64,000 nucleotides of DNA from an uncultured Gemmiger sp. (GCF_934561205.1 NZ_CAKTFU010000001.1:1-64000); one strand, 5' to 3'; shown: positions 16,383-24,950, counted from the stretch's first letter. The notes: generated by a model not told the origin, from the sequence alone. Made by a program: numbers and translations.

Positions 16383-16962
16383 ACGAACCTTGTTTCTGAC
16401 AAGTACAATTTGCATTATTTTGTCCATCGTAGCATTCGCTCTGTCCCACATGGGCGAGGCCAGCAACGAAAACTATATTCTGCTCTATGTGATTGCCGTT
16501 TTGCTGAATATTGTTCTGAACCTTGCGCTTAGTATCAAAATCGCTTCGACAAACGGAGCCAAGGCGTTAGTATCTTTGGGTAAATGGATTATGCCGATTG
16601 CGGGAGTTGTATATTTGATCCCGCAGGTATATTCCGTACTTTTTCCCGCTAAGACTATGCAAGATACTTATTGGTATGTCTTTATTGGCATTTTATTTAT
16701 TGTCAGCGGCAATTATTTCCCCAAAAACCACATCAACCCCTATATCGGGCTAAAGTTTCCATGGTTATTCAATGATGAAGAAGGCTGGTACAAGACGCAT
16801 CGGCTGGGCGGCTACACATGGATATTAGCCGGTATTGTCAGCATTCTTCATCCACTACACAATCTTGTTTTTGTAACCGTTCCGCTAATCATTTTTCTGG
16901 TTGGCATTGTCCCGTTGGTCTATTCGCTTGTCCTCTATTTTAAGAGGAAACGAAGCAATTAA
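16366..16962 (+). CDS. SdpI-family membrane immunity/signal protein
   Basis: 198 residues with six predicted membrane helices. The start ATG 16366 was chosen because AGGAGG is at 16354. The C-terminal half carries the SdpI signature (FIVSGNYFPKNHINPYIGLKFPW; TWILAGIVSI). In Bacillus subtilis SdpI protects against the SDP killing peptide and recruits SdpR to the membrane. No SDP precursor is seen nearby, so here it may confer resistance to an external peptide toxin. It belongs to the same operon as the DUF1648 and ABC genes. Confidence 0.82.
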   Translation: MNPKNKRTLFLTSTICIILSIVAFALSHMGEASNENYILLYVIAVLLNIVLNLALSIKIASTNGAKALVSLGKWIMPIAGVVYLIPQVYSVLFPAKTMQDTYWYVFIGILFIVSGNYFPKNHINPYIGLKFPWLFNDEEGWYKTHRLGGYTWILAGIVSILHPLHNLVFVTVPLIIFLVGIVPLVYSLVLYFKRKRSN

Positions 16963-16976
16963 AGGAGGTAATACTT

Positions 16977-17285
16977 ATGAAGTCCGCAACGAAGCATATT
17001 GTTATCAGCACCATTTTGTGTGCATTGACGCTGGTAGTCTTTCTCGCTTTCTATAACCGCCTGCCGGCGTCTATCCCCGTCCACTTTGATTCTACCGGAG
17101 TTGCAAATTCTTTCTGGCCCCGCAATGTTGTAGTGTTCGGCGTCCCTGTGGCTTGCGTCCTGCTGAACCTCATTTCTGGCTTTACCGTAAGGCAGAAAGA
17201 GAATGCAAAGCCGTATATGTACTATATCATGGCTGTTGTTGCATTCGTAGCAACGGGCATCATGATTTATTTGGGGATGAAGTGA
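16977..17285 (+). CDS. DUF1648 domain membrane protein
   Basis: 102 residues with three predicted membrane helices. The DUF1648 signature LPASIPVHFDSTGVANSF sits after the first helix. DUF1648 is usually the N-terminal part of SdpI-type proteins, so this gene and the preceding one are likely the two halves of a longer SdpI protein encoded separately. AAGGAGG precedes the ATG. The 91-base gap before the ABC ATPase holds a T10 tract but no clear hairpin. Confidence 0.8.
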   Translation: MKSATKHIVISTILCALTLVVFLAFYNRLPASIPVHFDSTGVANSFWPRNVVVFGVPVACVLLNLISGFTVRQKENAKPYMYYIMAVVAFVATGIMIYLGMK

Positions 17286-17375
17286 ATTTCCCCAACAAGA
17301 ACTTTGGTGGCGGAACGGTTATTTTTTTTTTTGAGTTTCATTTTGAAATTTTTCTAAATAAAGGCAAGGAATGCT

Positions 17376-18110
17376 ATGTTACAAATCAAGAACTTATCCA
17401 AAAGCTACGGTGCGAAAAAGGCTGTAAGCAACCTTAGTTTTGTCGTGGAAGATGGCGACATAATGGGCTTCATCGGAAAGAATGGAGCTGGCAAAACCAC
17501 AACATTGAAAGCCTGTTTAGGTATCATCGGCATTGACGAGGGAGAAATCCTTTTGGATGGAACTTCTGTCCTAAAAGAACCGTTGGCTTGTAAGCAGAAG
17601 ATGGCGTATGTGCCAGATAATCCCCAGCTTGACGAGTATATGACAGGATTGCAGTATATCAACTTTATCTGTGATATTTACGAAGTACCGTCCAAGATGC
17701 GGAAACAAAACTTCGAGAAATTGGCCTTGGCTTTTCAGATGGGGCCGCATTTGAATAACTTGATTTCCTCTTACTCCCACGGCATGAAACAGAAACTTGC
17801 GCTGATTGCCGCCTTTTCACACACGCCTAAACTGCTGATATTGGATGAACCTTTCGTCGGATTAGACCCGGAGGCATTTGTGATCCTGAAAGAGCAGATG
17901 AAAGAACTCTGTGCAAGTGGAAATTCCGTTCTGTTTTCAAGCCATATTCTTGATGTGGTAGAAAAGGTGTGCAATAAAGTGTCCGTTATTAAGCATGGAC
18001 AATTACTGTATTCCGGCAGGACAACAGAAATCGTTGGAACAAAGGGTTTGGAAGAAGTATTTATGGAGATGAATGGCGATGAAATTTCTGTTACCCCTAC
18101 TAAGGAATAA
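17376..18110 (+). CDS. ABC transporter ATP-binding protein of the cargo module
   Basis: 244 residues, a complete ABC-2-type ATPase. Walker A is GKNGAGKTTT, the signature is YSHGMKQK, Walker B is LLILDEPFVGLD, and the switch His is in SSHILD. It resembles EcsA/BcrA-like exporters. Its last 38 bases overlap the permease start. Together with SdpI it suggests export of, or resistance to, a membrane-active peptide; substrate unknown. Confidence 0.9.
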   Translation: MLQIKNLSKSYGAKKAVSNLSFVVEDGDIMGFIGKNGAGKTTTLKACLGIIGIDEGEILLDGTSVLKEPLACKQKMAYVPDNPQLDEYMTGLQYINFICDIYEVPSKMRKQNFEKLALAFQMGPHLNNLISSYSHGMKQKLALIAAFSHTPKLLILDEPFVGLDPEAFVILKEQMKELCASGNSVLFSSHILDVVEKVCNKVSVIKHGQLLYSGRTTEIVGTKGLEEVFMEMNGDEISVTPTKE

Positions 18111-19692
18111 TCTTTTGCAGCTATCTCATGCCAATCAGCTTCGATATGCAGATACAAAGAACCGCACAAAAACGATCACTTTGTATATGCTTATAGCCGC
18201 GATCCTAATGGGATTGCTTGCATACCTGATTTACTCCTTGAAAATCATTTATTCTATTGCGTGGTCGTTGGAAGAAGTAGTCATAGAACTTGTTGTTCCT
18301 ATGGCGCTAATCTGCGTGATACTCAATATTGCGATTAGTGTTTTTTGGGGAAGCGGCCTGCTCCTTAGCGATACTAACATTGACAGTGTGCTTGCGCTTC
18401 CAATTCCGCTGCGTACATTGATACTCTCAAAATTGAGTGTCTTGTTTATAGTTGAAGTAGCCCTTACTGCGGCTCTGCTGCTTCCTATGATGGTGCTGTT
18501 TGGCCTGACCGCAGATATGGGATTTCCGTTTTATCTAATTGTGCTTGAAATAACAATCCTCTTTCCTGTCATTCCCGGCCTTTTGGGAACAATGATCGGA
18601 ACACAGATTTACCGCATCTTGAAAAGTTCCTCTGCTCGTATCGCCCGACTAAAGGCAGCGGCGGCTATTCTGGTTTTGTTTGCATTTATGATCTTTATGT
18701 TCTGCAAATTCCCTGATATAGCTGCCGGAAATTTTGGGGATGTTATTTCTACCTCGACTTTTACACTTTATGCAGGCCGGTATATTCACCGATTGCTTAA
18801 CGGGGACTATCTGTTGATAGGTTTATACTTCGGCGGGGTATTCCTGATAGGCGTTACTCTGCTCTATGGTCTAATCAAAATATTTCGTAACTGGTATAGC
18901 AATGATGCAATACAAGGCTCAAAAAGTCAGCCCGTCGATTGGAACAAAGAAACCACGGAACAGCACAGCCCGGTATCTGCTCTTTTAGAAAGAGAGCGCA
19001 CACGTTATTTTTCGCTTCCAGTATATCTAACCAATACCGCCTGCGGATTGCTTTTTGCTGCGGTCTTTGTTCTGCTGGTTGTTTTAATGTCGGATAAGAT
19101 CACACCATACATTTATCAGTTGGCCGAATATTTTCAGGTGCCTTTTGCTGATTATGATGTGCTGTTCATATATGCTTTTTCTATCTTGACAACAATATCC
19201 TGCACAACCTATGTCAGTATTTCTATCGAGGGGAAACAGATTGAAATACTGAAATCCTTACCCATTGCGGCAAAGAGCCTCTTTCGAGTAAAGCTGCTGC
19301 ACCATCTCTCAATGTCTGTACCGACAATTTTTGTTTTGAATACCATCATGGCATTGTATTTGCAATGGTCTTTCCCTAAAGCTATGCTGGGGTATGCTTT
19401 TCCTTTGCTATGTTCGGTGCTGATTGGAATGATAGGCTACATCTTAAATCTTATTTTCCCAAATTTTGAATGGGAGAATGTCACCCACATTATCAAGCAA
19501 AGCCTACCAGCGATTTTGACAGCATTGATTGGAGTTGTAGTTACCTGCGGAACGGCATATTTGTTGTTGAGATTTTTCCCAAGTTCTTTGTTTATCGGGA
19601 GTTGGATTGCCTGTGCAATCATTTTACTGTTGTTTTTAGCAATGGTGACGTGGGTAGACAAAAAAGGTCAGTATTTATATTACAAAGTTTAA
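18073..19692 (+). CDS. ABC transporter permease of the cargo module
   Basis: 539 residues with about twelve predicted membrane helices in two blocks, separated by a charged cytoplasmic loop near residue 295. The overall pattern resembles EcsB/YthQ-type permeases. Starts at 18073 and 18079 are both possible; both lie within the ATPase gene, so translation is coupled. Composition is more AT-rich than the surrounding ICE genes, in keeping with a recently gained cargo. Confidence 0.85.
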   Translation: MAMKFLLPLLRNNLLQLSHANQLRYADTKNRTKTITLYMLIAAILMGLLAYLIYSLKIIYSIAWSLEEVVIELVVPMALICVILNIAISVFWGSGLLLSDTNIDSVLALPIPLRTLILSKLSVLFIVEVALTAALLLPMMVLFGLTADMGFPFYLIVLEITILFPVIPGLLGTMIGTQIYRILKSSSARIARLKAAAAILVLFAFMIFMFCKFPDIAAGNFGDVISTSTFTLYAGRYIHRLLNGDYLLIGLYFGGVFLIGVTLLYGLIKIFRNWYSNDAIQGSKSQPVDWNKETTEQHSPVSALLERERTRYFSLPVYLTNTACGLLFAAVFVLLVVLMSDKITPYIYQLAEYFQVPFADYDVLFIYAFSILTTISCTTYVSISIEGKQIEILKSLPIAAKSLFRVKLLHHLSMSVPTIFVLNTIMALYLQWSFPKAMLGYAFPLLCSVLIGMIGYILNLIFPNFEWENVTHIIKQSLPAILTALIGVVVTCGTAYLLLRFFPSSLFIGSWIACAIILLLFLAMVTWVDKKGQYLYYKV

Positions 19693-19717
19693 TCAAGGAT
19701 TGAAGGGAGTTTTGATT

Positions 19718-20092
19718 ATGTGGTTTATCTGGATTATGTGGGTGATTGTGGCAATCGCTATTATCGCTACGATTATCTTGTTGACGGGCAAAGGAAGTAT
19801 GTTGGTTTCAGGATTTAATACGAAAAGCCCCGAAGAACGTGCGAAATACGATAAGGAAAAGGTAAGCAAGCAGACTGGATTGCTTATGATTTTCGTCGAT
19901 GTTGGGTTGCTGGCCTTGACATCGTACATTCAATTTCGGGCCATCCCGGCGATACAGAATATCACTATTTCGGACTATGGCACGGAAATAACTATTGTCG
20001 CGCTGGGTATCTGTGCATATATCATTGTTATCGGCATTTGGGCTGCTATGCGTGGTTTCAAGAACTGCAAGAATGACGGTACAAAGCAATGA
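19718..20092 (+). CDS. DUF3784 family small membrane protein
   Basis: 124 residues with three predicted membrane helices. The start ATG 19718 follows AAGGGAG; an upstream in-frame TTG lacks a ribosome-binding site. The segment GKGSMLVSGFNTKSPEERAKYD after the first helix is typical of DUF3784 proteins, which often accompany SdpI and peptide ABC transporters in Firmicutes. Role unknown. It is translationally coupled to the KTR protein (ATGA overlap). Confidence 0.78.
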   Translation: MWFIWIMWVIVAIAIIATIILLTGKGSMLVSGFNTKSPEERAKYDKEKVSKQTGLLMIFVDVGLLALTSYIQFRAIPAIQNITISDYGTEITIVALGICAYIIVIGIWAAMRGFKNCKNDGTKQ

Positions 20093-20274
20093 TCGAAACA
20101 TGGATATTGTGTCCAGTATGCGATTCCAAAACGCGAGTACGAATACGAGAAGATACAGTTCTTGAAAACTTCCCGTTGTACTGTCCCAAATGCAAGCATG
20201 AAACATTGATCTCCGCACGACAACTGAATATATCTGTTATCAAAGAGCCAGACGCACAGACGCAGAGCCGGTAA
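20089..20274 (+). CDS. Cysteine-rich KTR domain protein
   Basis: 61 residues with a zinc-ribbon layout: CPVCDSKTRVRIRED and CPKCKHETLI, plus the KTR motif that names the family. Such proteins lie beside accessory cargo in many Gram-positive ICEs and transposons. Probably zinc-binding; function unknown. A partial palindrome centred on GTGAATTCAC (20277 to 20297) follows the stop and is a weak terminator. Confidence 0.82.
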   Translation: MIETWILCPVCDSKTRVRIREDTVLENFPLYCPKCKHETLISARQLNISVIKEPDAQTQSR

Positions 20275-20796
20275 TGCACAAGGTGAATTCACTTGTGATT
20301 ATCGGTTCTTTTTTTCAGTATATGATGAGAACCTGCCCCGACTAAGGGGAAATAAAAAAGCCGTTGGTTGGAGCAGGTGACTCTTTGCGCCCATTTTGAA
20401 CCGGCGGTGTTTGAGAAAATCAAGGCCGCCGGCTCTTTTTGCTTATCAAAGCGTTTCATCGTCCGTATGGCGGCCATAGGAGGATGCCGCCATGCGCCTG
20501 ATATTCTATCGAACGCCTAGCTTTGAACTGTCAAAAAAAGCCTTGCTCCCGCACAGGGTCAGCAGGGCTTTTACTATGTACTATACAATGTAGCTGCTGC
20601 GCGTTTAATACTGCCATTATGCCCGGTTGGCCGTTTTCGGTTTGCTGGGCTTTTCTGTTGCCACCTGAAAATCTGCCTGTTTCAAAAAATATTTTTGGAA
20701 ATTTTCAAAAAAGCGGGCAGAATCGGGTGTTTCAGGTGTCATATTAGCGGAAAGGGAAAAATCCACCCGACATCCCCACGGAAAGGGGGTGAGAAG
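20275..20796. other. Non-coding ICE regulatory gap with three hairpins
   Basis: 522 bases without a convincing gene. It holds a terminator-like hairpin (CCGGCGG / CCGCCGG at 20401 to 20432 followed by CTCTTTTT), a second hairpin (ATGGCGGC / GCCGCCAT, 20467 to 20493) that encloses AGGAGG in its loop and ends on an ATG, and a third hairpin-like stretch near 20537 to 20573. The ATG at 20492 opens a 33-codon frame (to 20593) that could be a leader peptide controlled by the hairpin. The remaining frames read poorly. Confidence 0.5.
20401..20438 (+). terminator. Rho-independent terminator after the cargo module
   Basis: Arms CCGGCGG and CCGCCGG with an 18-base loop are followed by CTCTTTTT. It lies 127 bases after the KTR gene and separates the cargo from the sigma factor operon. 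Confidence 0.6.
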
Positions 20797-21228
20797 ATGG
20801 AAGCTATCCCTCGCAACGATGGCGAACAGTACCGATTCGATGCGTTCTGCAAAGCGGTGCTGCGAAATGAGGCCCGGAACTATCACCGAAATAAGAAACG
20901 TCTGCTTGACCGTGAAAAGTCATTCAGCGTTCTTTCGTTGGAAGAACTGGGGCAGCTCACGAGTGTAGACCATTATCCAAGTGAAGAATTTGTATTTTCA
21001 TCCTACGGCTGTGATCTGCACATCGACAATGAACTTGTTGCCAATGCGTTTGCCGCTCTGCCAAAGCAAGAACAAAGCATTCTGATTCTGTTTTGCGTTC
21101 TGGAACTGGGCGATGGCGAGATTGGCGACCTCATGGGAATGTCCCGGAGTGCTGTACAGCGCCACCGGACAAAAACGCTGAACGAGCTGCAAAAAAAGCT
21201 AAAGGCGCACTTGCCGGAGGGAGGTTAG
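20797..21228 (+). CDS. ICE sigma-70-like regulatory factor
   Basis: 143 residues. The C-terminal half has a sigma region 4 helix-turn-helix (LVANAFAALPKQEQSILIL; MGMSRSAVQRHRTKTL), and the N-terminal part a short region-2-like segment. Start ATG 20797 follows AAAGGGGGTGAGA. Such short sigma-like proteins, followed by a helix-turn-helix partner and the recombinase, are standard near the end of Tn916/Tn1549-type elements, where they activate excision and transfer. Seven bases separate it from the next gene. Confidence 0.87.
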   Translation: MEAIPRNDGEQYRFDAFCKAVLRNEARNYHRNKKRLLDREKSFSVLSLEELGQLTSVDHYPSEEFVFSSYGCDLHIDNELVANAFAALPKQEQSILILFCVLELGDGEIGDLMGMSRSAVQRHRTKTLNELQKKLKAHLPEGG

Positions 21229-21234
21229 GCGTAA

Positions 21235-21480
21235 ATGAATTCCTATGAACACACGAGCAGAGAGTTTTTACCGCTCTCGGTGATTCGCTCTGCCTGCGCT
21301 GGGGACCCCGATGCAGTTGAACAGGTTTTGCGACATTACAGAGGCTATATCATCAAGCTCTGTACAGGCATTTTCTATGACAAGCACGGTCAGCCTCATG
21401 TGTGCATAGACGAGTACATGAAACGCCATCTGGAAATCAAACTGATTTCTTCTATTGTAACCAAAGCCGAAACGGTCTGA
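21235..21480 (+). CDS. Conjugative-transposon helix-turn-helix protein
   Basis: 81 residues, complete for the family of ICE helix-turn-helix proteins that follow the sigma factor (SVIRSACAGDPDAVEQVLRHYRGYI; CIDEYMKRHLEIKLI). It resembles sigma region 2 and is thought to work with the preceding sigma-like protein. Start ATG 21235 is preceded by GGAGGTTAGGCG. Confidence 0.83.
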   Translation: MNSYEHTSREFLPLSVIRSACAGDPDAVEQVLRHYRGYIIKLCTGIFYDKHGQPHVCIDEYMKRHLEIKLISSIVTKAETV

Positions 21481-21534
21481 CCCTTTCCACGTTTCGGGAA
21501 GCACCTTGAAAAATATGCCCGCAGGACAACGGCG

Positions 21535-21684
21535 GTGCATCATAGGGCAAACGGATACGTTGCTGTCTGTATCGAGCCGGACGGCGGGTGCGCCACGATG
21601 CTTTTCTCTGAAAAGTGGAGCGATCACCACCACGCCGCAATGCAAGCGCGGCTGCTTGCGGGCCATGACATACAGGCAGGCTGA
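21535..21684 (+). CDS. Possible 49-residue small protein
   Basis: GTG 21535 lies eight bases after AGGA and opens a 49-codon frame that reads VHHRANGYVAVCIEPDGG, then ATMLFSEKWSDHHHAAM, and ends LLAGHDIQAG. Composition is protein-like (balanced hydrophobic and charged residues) although the frame is short and shares phase with the preceding gene, whose TGA stop is at 21478. I do not recognise the family. It fits between the helix-turn-helix gene and the TnpW-like gene, where clostridial ICEs often carry small proteins. Confidence 0.35.
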   Translation: MHHRANGYVAVCIEPDGGCATMLFSEKWSDHHHAAMQARLLAGHDIQAG

Positions 21685-21833
21685 TACTCCCTTACCGTCA
21701 AAGTCCGAGCGTTCAGAGCGTCGCAGGCAATGAGTAGGGCTGCATGAGGAATGCAGGGGTGAGATTCCCGTGGGCTGCTGCCAGCAGCCGTCCGTTGGCT
21801 CATTTTTTGATTTTTAAGAAAGGGGATTTTACG

Positions 21834-22013
21834 ATGCAAGCGAAAAAGACAAACCCTGAAAAAACAAAAAATCCAGAGATACTTACTCTGGATTCAACTT
21901 ATCGTATTGGCAATCGCTCCTTTATCGTTGAGCCGGTGTTCAAAGAAGAAAGCTCCCAGACCTTAGGAGAAGTTCTTCTCCGGCTGATGAAATCCGAAAG
22001 CGAAAAATTATAA
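21834..22013 (+). CDS. TnpW-like transposon-encoded small protein
   Basis: 59 residues. The start ATG 21834 follows AAAGGGGA. The core STYRIGNRSFIVEPVFKEES with C-terminal LRLMKSESEKL matches TnpW-type proteins encoded just before the large serine recombinase in Tn4451/Tn1549 relatives. Function is unknown; a role in recombination directionality has been proposed for the position but is not shown here. Confidence 0.78.
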   Translation: MQAKKTNPEKTKNPEILTLDSTYRIGNRSFIVEPVFKEESSQTLGEVLLRLMKSESEKL

Positions 22014-22111
22014 TGACCTTTCGGGAGGCAGCGGACAGAGAAAGCGGATTGTGTTATAATATAGGTGTACAAGTGAATTTGCTATTCGACTGTCCCAAGA
22101 AAGGAGCGAGT

Positions 22112-23821
22112 ATGAAACAGTCGAGTAACAAGAAATCCCGTGAAGCAACCGCTTTTCTCTATGAGCGTCTTTCCCGTGATGATAATTTGGAGGGCGAGAG
22201 TTACAGCATCGGCAACCAAAAGAAGCTGCTCACCAAAGTTGCAAAGGAAAAAGGCTATACCAATCTGGTTCACTTTCTGGATGATGGCATTTCCGGCGTG
22301 ACCATGAACCGTCCCGGTTTCGTTGAAATGATGCAGCAGCTTGAACAAGGGAAAGCCTCCGCTGTGTTCGTCAAAGACCTTTCCCGTCTGGGCCGAAACT
22401 ATATCGAGGTCGGGCGGCTGACAGAAGAATTTTTCCCAGACCATGACATCCGACTTGTTGCCGTTTCGGACAACATCGACACGGCCGAGGGAGAAAATGA
22501 ACTGGCACCCATCCGAAATCTGTTCAATGAGTGGTACGCCCGTGACATCAGCAAGAAACGCCGTATCAGTAATAAAATCAAAGGCAACTCCGGCGAACCG
22601 ATGGGACTTCCTCCCTATGGATATATCAAGGACCCGAACAATCCCAAGCATTGGGTCATTGATGAAGAAGCTGCACAAGTTGTCCGGCGCATTTTTGATA
22701 TGACGTTGGAGGGCTTTGGTACGGAACAGATTGCCACCCAGTTTGAAAAGGAAGGCATCCTGACGCCGCAGGCCTACTGGATTCAGAAAGGCATCGGCCG
22801 TCCCGGAAAGAGCAAAACGCGGCCCGCTACCAAGTGGAATGGCTCCACGATTACCCATCTTCTGTATCAGCAGGAGTATTGCGGGGATATTCTGAACTTC
22901 AAAACCTACTCCAAGTCCTACAAGAACAAAAAGCGGATTCATAACGACCCGGAAAATTGGGTAGTGTTCCAAGATGTTCACGAACCCATTATTGAACGTG
23001 CCGTGTTTGAACAGGTACAGCAGAAGCGCGGAAAGATGCGCAAACGCCGTACCAGCAACGGAGAACACAATATGTTCTCCGGCCTGCTTGTCTGCGCAGA
23101 CTGCGGCTGCAATCTGCACTTCCACTTCAATCAGGGCAACCCGGAAATCAAGTATTTCAACTGCTCCAACTACAAGGGCAACCGTGGCACCTGCCAATCC
23201 ACCCACTACATCCGTGTAGACTTTCTGGAAGAAGTGGTGCTGGGCGAGATTCGGCGGCTGACCAAGTTTGCCAGCCTCTACGAGGACGACTTTCTGAAAG
23301 CTGTTATCGGGCACTCCCAGCAGGCGGACGAAGCCGACCGCAAGCTGAAAGAGAAAGAGTTGAAAGCACTCCTTGCCCGTGATGAAGAACTGGACGGCCT
23401 CTTTGAGCGCATCTATGAGGACAATGTTTCCGGCAAAATCTCTGACGAACGCTTTTCCAGAATGTCCCGGAGATATGAGGACGAGCAAAAGGAGCTGACC
23501 GAGAAAATCAAACAGCTCCGCTCCGAAATCGAAAAGCAGAGCAGCCGTACTATGACAACGGATATGTTCATCAGTCTGGTTCGCAAGTACACCAGAGCGA
23601 AAAAGCTGACACCCCGGATGCTGAACGAACTGGTGGAAAAAATCGAAGTGTTCAATGCAGAAAAGGTCAACGGTGTATGGGAGCAGCGGCTCCGCATTCA
23701 CTACAACTGCGTGGGCACCATCGAGATTCCAAGCGCACTTCCTTTGCCGACACCCGATGTGTCGGTGAATACAAGAAAAGGCGTAGTTGTGAACTACGCC
23801 CCCTGTGATGTCGCTATTTAG
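22112..23821 (+). CDS. Large serine recombinase (TnpX-like) of ICE-A
   Basis: Site-specific integrase/excisionase of the element. 569 residues. The start ATG 22112 follows AAGGAGCGAG. The catalytic resolvase domain comes first, with Ser21 in YERLSRDD and the SRLGRNY motif. A recombinase domain (GLPPYGY to GDILNF) follows, then a zinc ribbon (CADCGCNLHF...CSNYKGNRGTC), a long coiled coil (about residues 420 to 510) and a C-terminal strand region. Length and layout are those of TnpX-type enzymes that excise circular intermediates without a separate excisionase. It ends ICE-A. Confidence 0.95.
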   Translation: MKQSSNKKSREATAFLYERLSRDDNLEGESYSIGNQKKLLTKVAKEKGYTNLVHFLDDGISGVTMNRPGFVEMMQQLEQGKASAVFVKDLSRLGRNYIEVGRLTEEFFPDHDIRLVAVSDNIDTAEGENELAPIRNLFNEWYARDISKKRRISNKIKGNSGEPMGLPPYGYIKDPNNPKHWVIDEEAAQVVRRIFDMTLEGFGTEQIATQFEKEGILTPQAYWIQKGIGRPGKSKTRPATKWNGSTITHLLYQQEYCGDILNFKTYSKSYKNKKRIHNDPENWVVFQDVHEPIIERAVFEQVQQKRGKMRKRRTSNGEHNMFSGLLVCADCGCNLHFHFNQGNPEIKYFNCSNYKGNRGTCQSTHYIRVDFLEEVVLGEIRRLTKFASLYEDDFLKAVIGHSQQADEADRKLKEKELKALLARDEELDGLFERIYEDNVSGKISDERFSRMSRRYEDEQKELTEKIKQLRSEIEKQSSRTMTTDMFISLVRKYTRAKKLTPRMLNELVEKIEVFNAEKVNGVWEQRLRIHYNCVGTIEIPSALPLPTPDVSVNTRKGVVVNYAPCDVAI

Positions 23822-23831
23822 CAAATAAAAA

Positions 23832-23878
23832 ATGACGAATGTTCTTTGACAGCTAAATGCTGTAAGAACATTCGTCAT
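23832..23878 (-). terminator. tRNA-Leu terminator (perfect 15-bp stem)
   Basis: ATGACGAATGTTCTT (23832 to 23846) pairs perfectly with AAGAACATTCGTCAT (23864 to 23878), and ACAGC / GCTGT extends the stem inside. On the minus strand it is followed by TTTTTTATTT, giving a classical terminator directly after the tRNA CCA. It probably also insulates the ICE-A right end. Confidence 0.8.
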
Positions 23879-23964
23879 GGTGCGGATGAAGGGATTTGAA
23901 CCCACACTCTTTTAAGGGAACTAGAACCTGAATCTAGCGCGTCTGCCAGTTCCGCCACATCCGC
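23878..23964 (-). tRNA. tRNA-Leu(CAG)
   Basis: 87 bases including encoded CCA. Acceptor stem GCGGATG / CATCCGC, anticodon stem-loop CTAGATTCAGGTTCTAG giving anticodon CAG, a long variable arm and a T arm with GGTTCAAATCC. The 3' end faces ICE-A. Confidence 0.95.
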
Positions 23965-24005
23965 ATATTCTGTTTGCCGCAGGGCTTGCCCTGACGACGT
24001 GTTTT

Positions 24006-24034
24006 ATTATAGCCCGATTGCACCAAAAAGTCAA
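24006..24034 (-). promoter_or_regulatory. tRNA-Leu promoter
   Basis: On the minus strand TTGACT (24029 to 24034) and TATAAT (24006 to 24011) are 17 bp apart, about 42 bp upstream of the tRNA 5' end. Confidence 0.85.
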
Positions 24035-24080
24035 GCGTTTTTTACAAAAAAATCAAAAATTTTCCAAAAGCCGGGATTTG

Positions 24081-24100
24081 CCAAACCGCCGTCGGTTTGG
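24081..24100. repeat. Small perfect inverted repeat
   Basis: CCAAACCG and CGGTTTGG around CCGT, between the divergent tRNA-Leu and DUF975 promoters. It could be an operator or a structural hairpin; no flanking T run in either direction. Confidence 0.4.
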
Positions 24101-24112
24101 CGCAAAACCCGC

Positions 24113-24140
24113 TTTACATTTTGCACGATTCTGTTATAAT
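24113..24140 (+). promoter_or_regulatory. Promoter of the DUF975 gene
   Basis: TTTACA (24113 to 24118) and TATAAT (24135 to 24140) with 16 bp spacing, about 44 bases before the ATG at 24184. Confidence 0.7.
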
Positions 24141-24183
24141 AAAGAAAAACAGCAAAAATCTTGCTGAAAACGGAGGGATATCT

Positions 24184-24927
24184 ATGTGGACAAGACAACT
24201 GCTGAAAACCAATGCCCGCAGCGCGTTAAGCGGGCGGTACTGGCGCGGGTTCTGGGTGTGCCTGCTGGTAAGCCTGGCTTCGGGCGGGGTATTTACCGTA
24301 AAAAACAATGTGGACACCGTCCGAGGTGGGTACGATTACAGCTTTATGTACGGTATGCCGGACGAAACGCTGGCGCTGATTCTGGGCATTGCGCTGCTGG
24401 TGTTTGTGCTGAGCTGTTTGTGGCAGATTTTTGTGCTCGGACCGCTGAACGTGGGTCTTGCCCGCTATTTTATGGAAAGCCGTCAGGCCCTTGCCCCCTT
24501 CGGCACGGTGACAGGCATTTTTCGCACCCCGTATCTGAATGTCGTTAAGGTCGGCTTTTTGACCCGGCTGAAGATCGCACTGGGCAGCCTGCTGGTGATC
24601 CCCGGCATCTATTGGAGCTACTGCTACACGCTGGTGCCCTTCCTGCTGGCAGAAAACCCCTATATGACCCCCCGCCGCGCCATGGAACTGAGCAAGGCGA
24701 TCATGGAGGGCGAAAAGTGGAACTACTTTGTGCTGATGCTCAGCTTTATCGGCTGGTATCTGCTGTGCGGGATCACAATGGGAATCGGCACCTTCTTCCT
24801 GGCGCCTTACATCAATGCTACGGAGGCGGAGTTTTACGCCGCGATGCGCAGCAAGGCGTTTGCGATGGGCTTGTCCAACGCGCAGGAGTTGGGCGGCTTT
24901 GTTACCCACGGCGACGTGGTGCTGTAA
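24184..24927 (+). CDS. DUF975 family integral membrane protein
   Basis: 247 residues with about five membrane helices. Family signature at the N-terminus (RQLLKTNARSALSGRYWRGF) and PLNVGLARYFM in the middle. Start ATG 24184 follows CGGAGGG; upstream in-frame ATG codons lie in the promoter region. A monocistronic chromosomal gene with its own promoter and terminator. DUF975 proteins are common in Clostridia but their role is unknown. Confidence 0.87.
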   Translation: MWTRQLLKTNARSALSGRYWRGFWVCLLVSLASGGVFTVKNNVDTVRGGYDYSFMYGMPDETLALILGIALLVFVLSCLWQIFVLGPLNVGLARYFMESRQALAPFGTVTGIFRTPYLNVVKVGFLTRLKIALGSLLVIPGIYWSYCYTLVPFLLAENPYMTPRRAMELSKAIMEGEKWNYFVLMLSFIGWYLLCGITMGIGTFFLAPYINATEAEFYAAMRSKAFAMGLSNAQELGGFVTHGDVVL

Positions 24928-24950
24928 TTCCCTGCCTATTATAAAAGAAA

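Larger units (their letters stand above)
1..23831. mobile_element. ICE-A, Tn1549/CTn-like integrative conjugative element (left end outside window)
   Basis: A contiguous set of conjugation genes (VirB4, NlpC/P60 hydrolase, DUF4315, DUF4366, TopB, antirestriction protein, relaxase, MobC) ends in a large serine recombinase whose stop is at 23821. The tRNA-Leu terminator starts 11 bases later, so the element probably ends there. The left part, with VirD4, VirB6 and PrgI, is expected upstream of base 1. The exact right attachment site is not resolved. The serine recombinase, TnpW-like and cysteine-rich KTR genes fit clostridial Tn1549/Tn4451 relatives. Cargo is an SdpR/SdpI/ABC module; no known antibiotic-resistance gene was recognised. 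Confidence 0.85.

Noticed and set aside
20523..20747. Cys-rich 74-codon frame before the ICE-A sigma factor
   Set aside because: No ribosome-binding site; overlaps hairpins. Treated as part of a non-coding gap.
22082..23905. 607-codon minus-strand frame opposite the serine recombinase
   Set aside because: Composition is an antisense image of the recombinase; no ribosome-binding site or family motifs.
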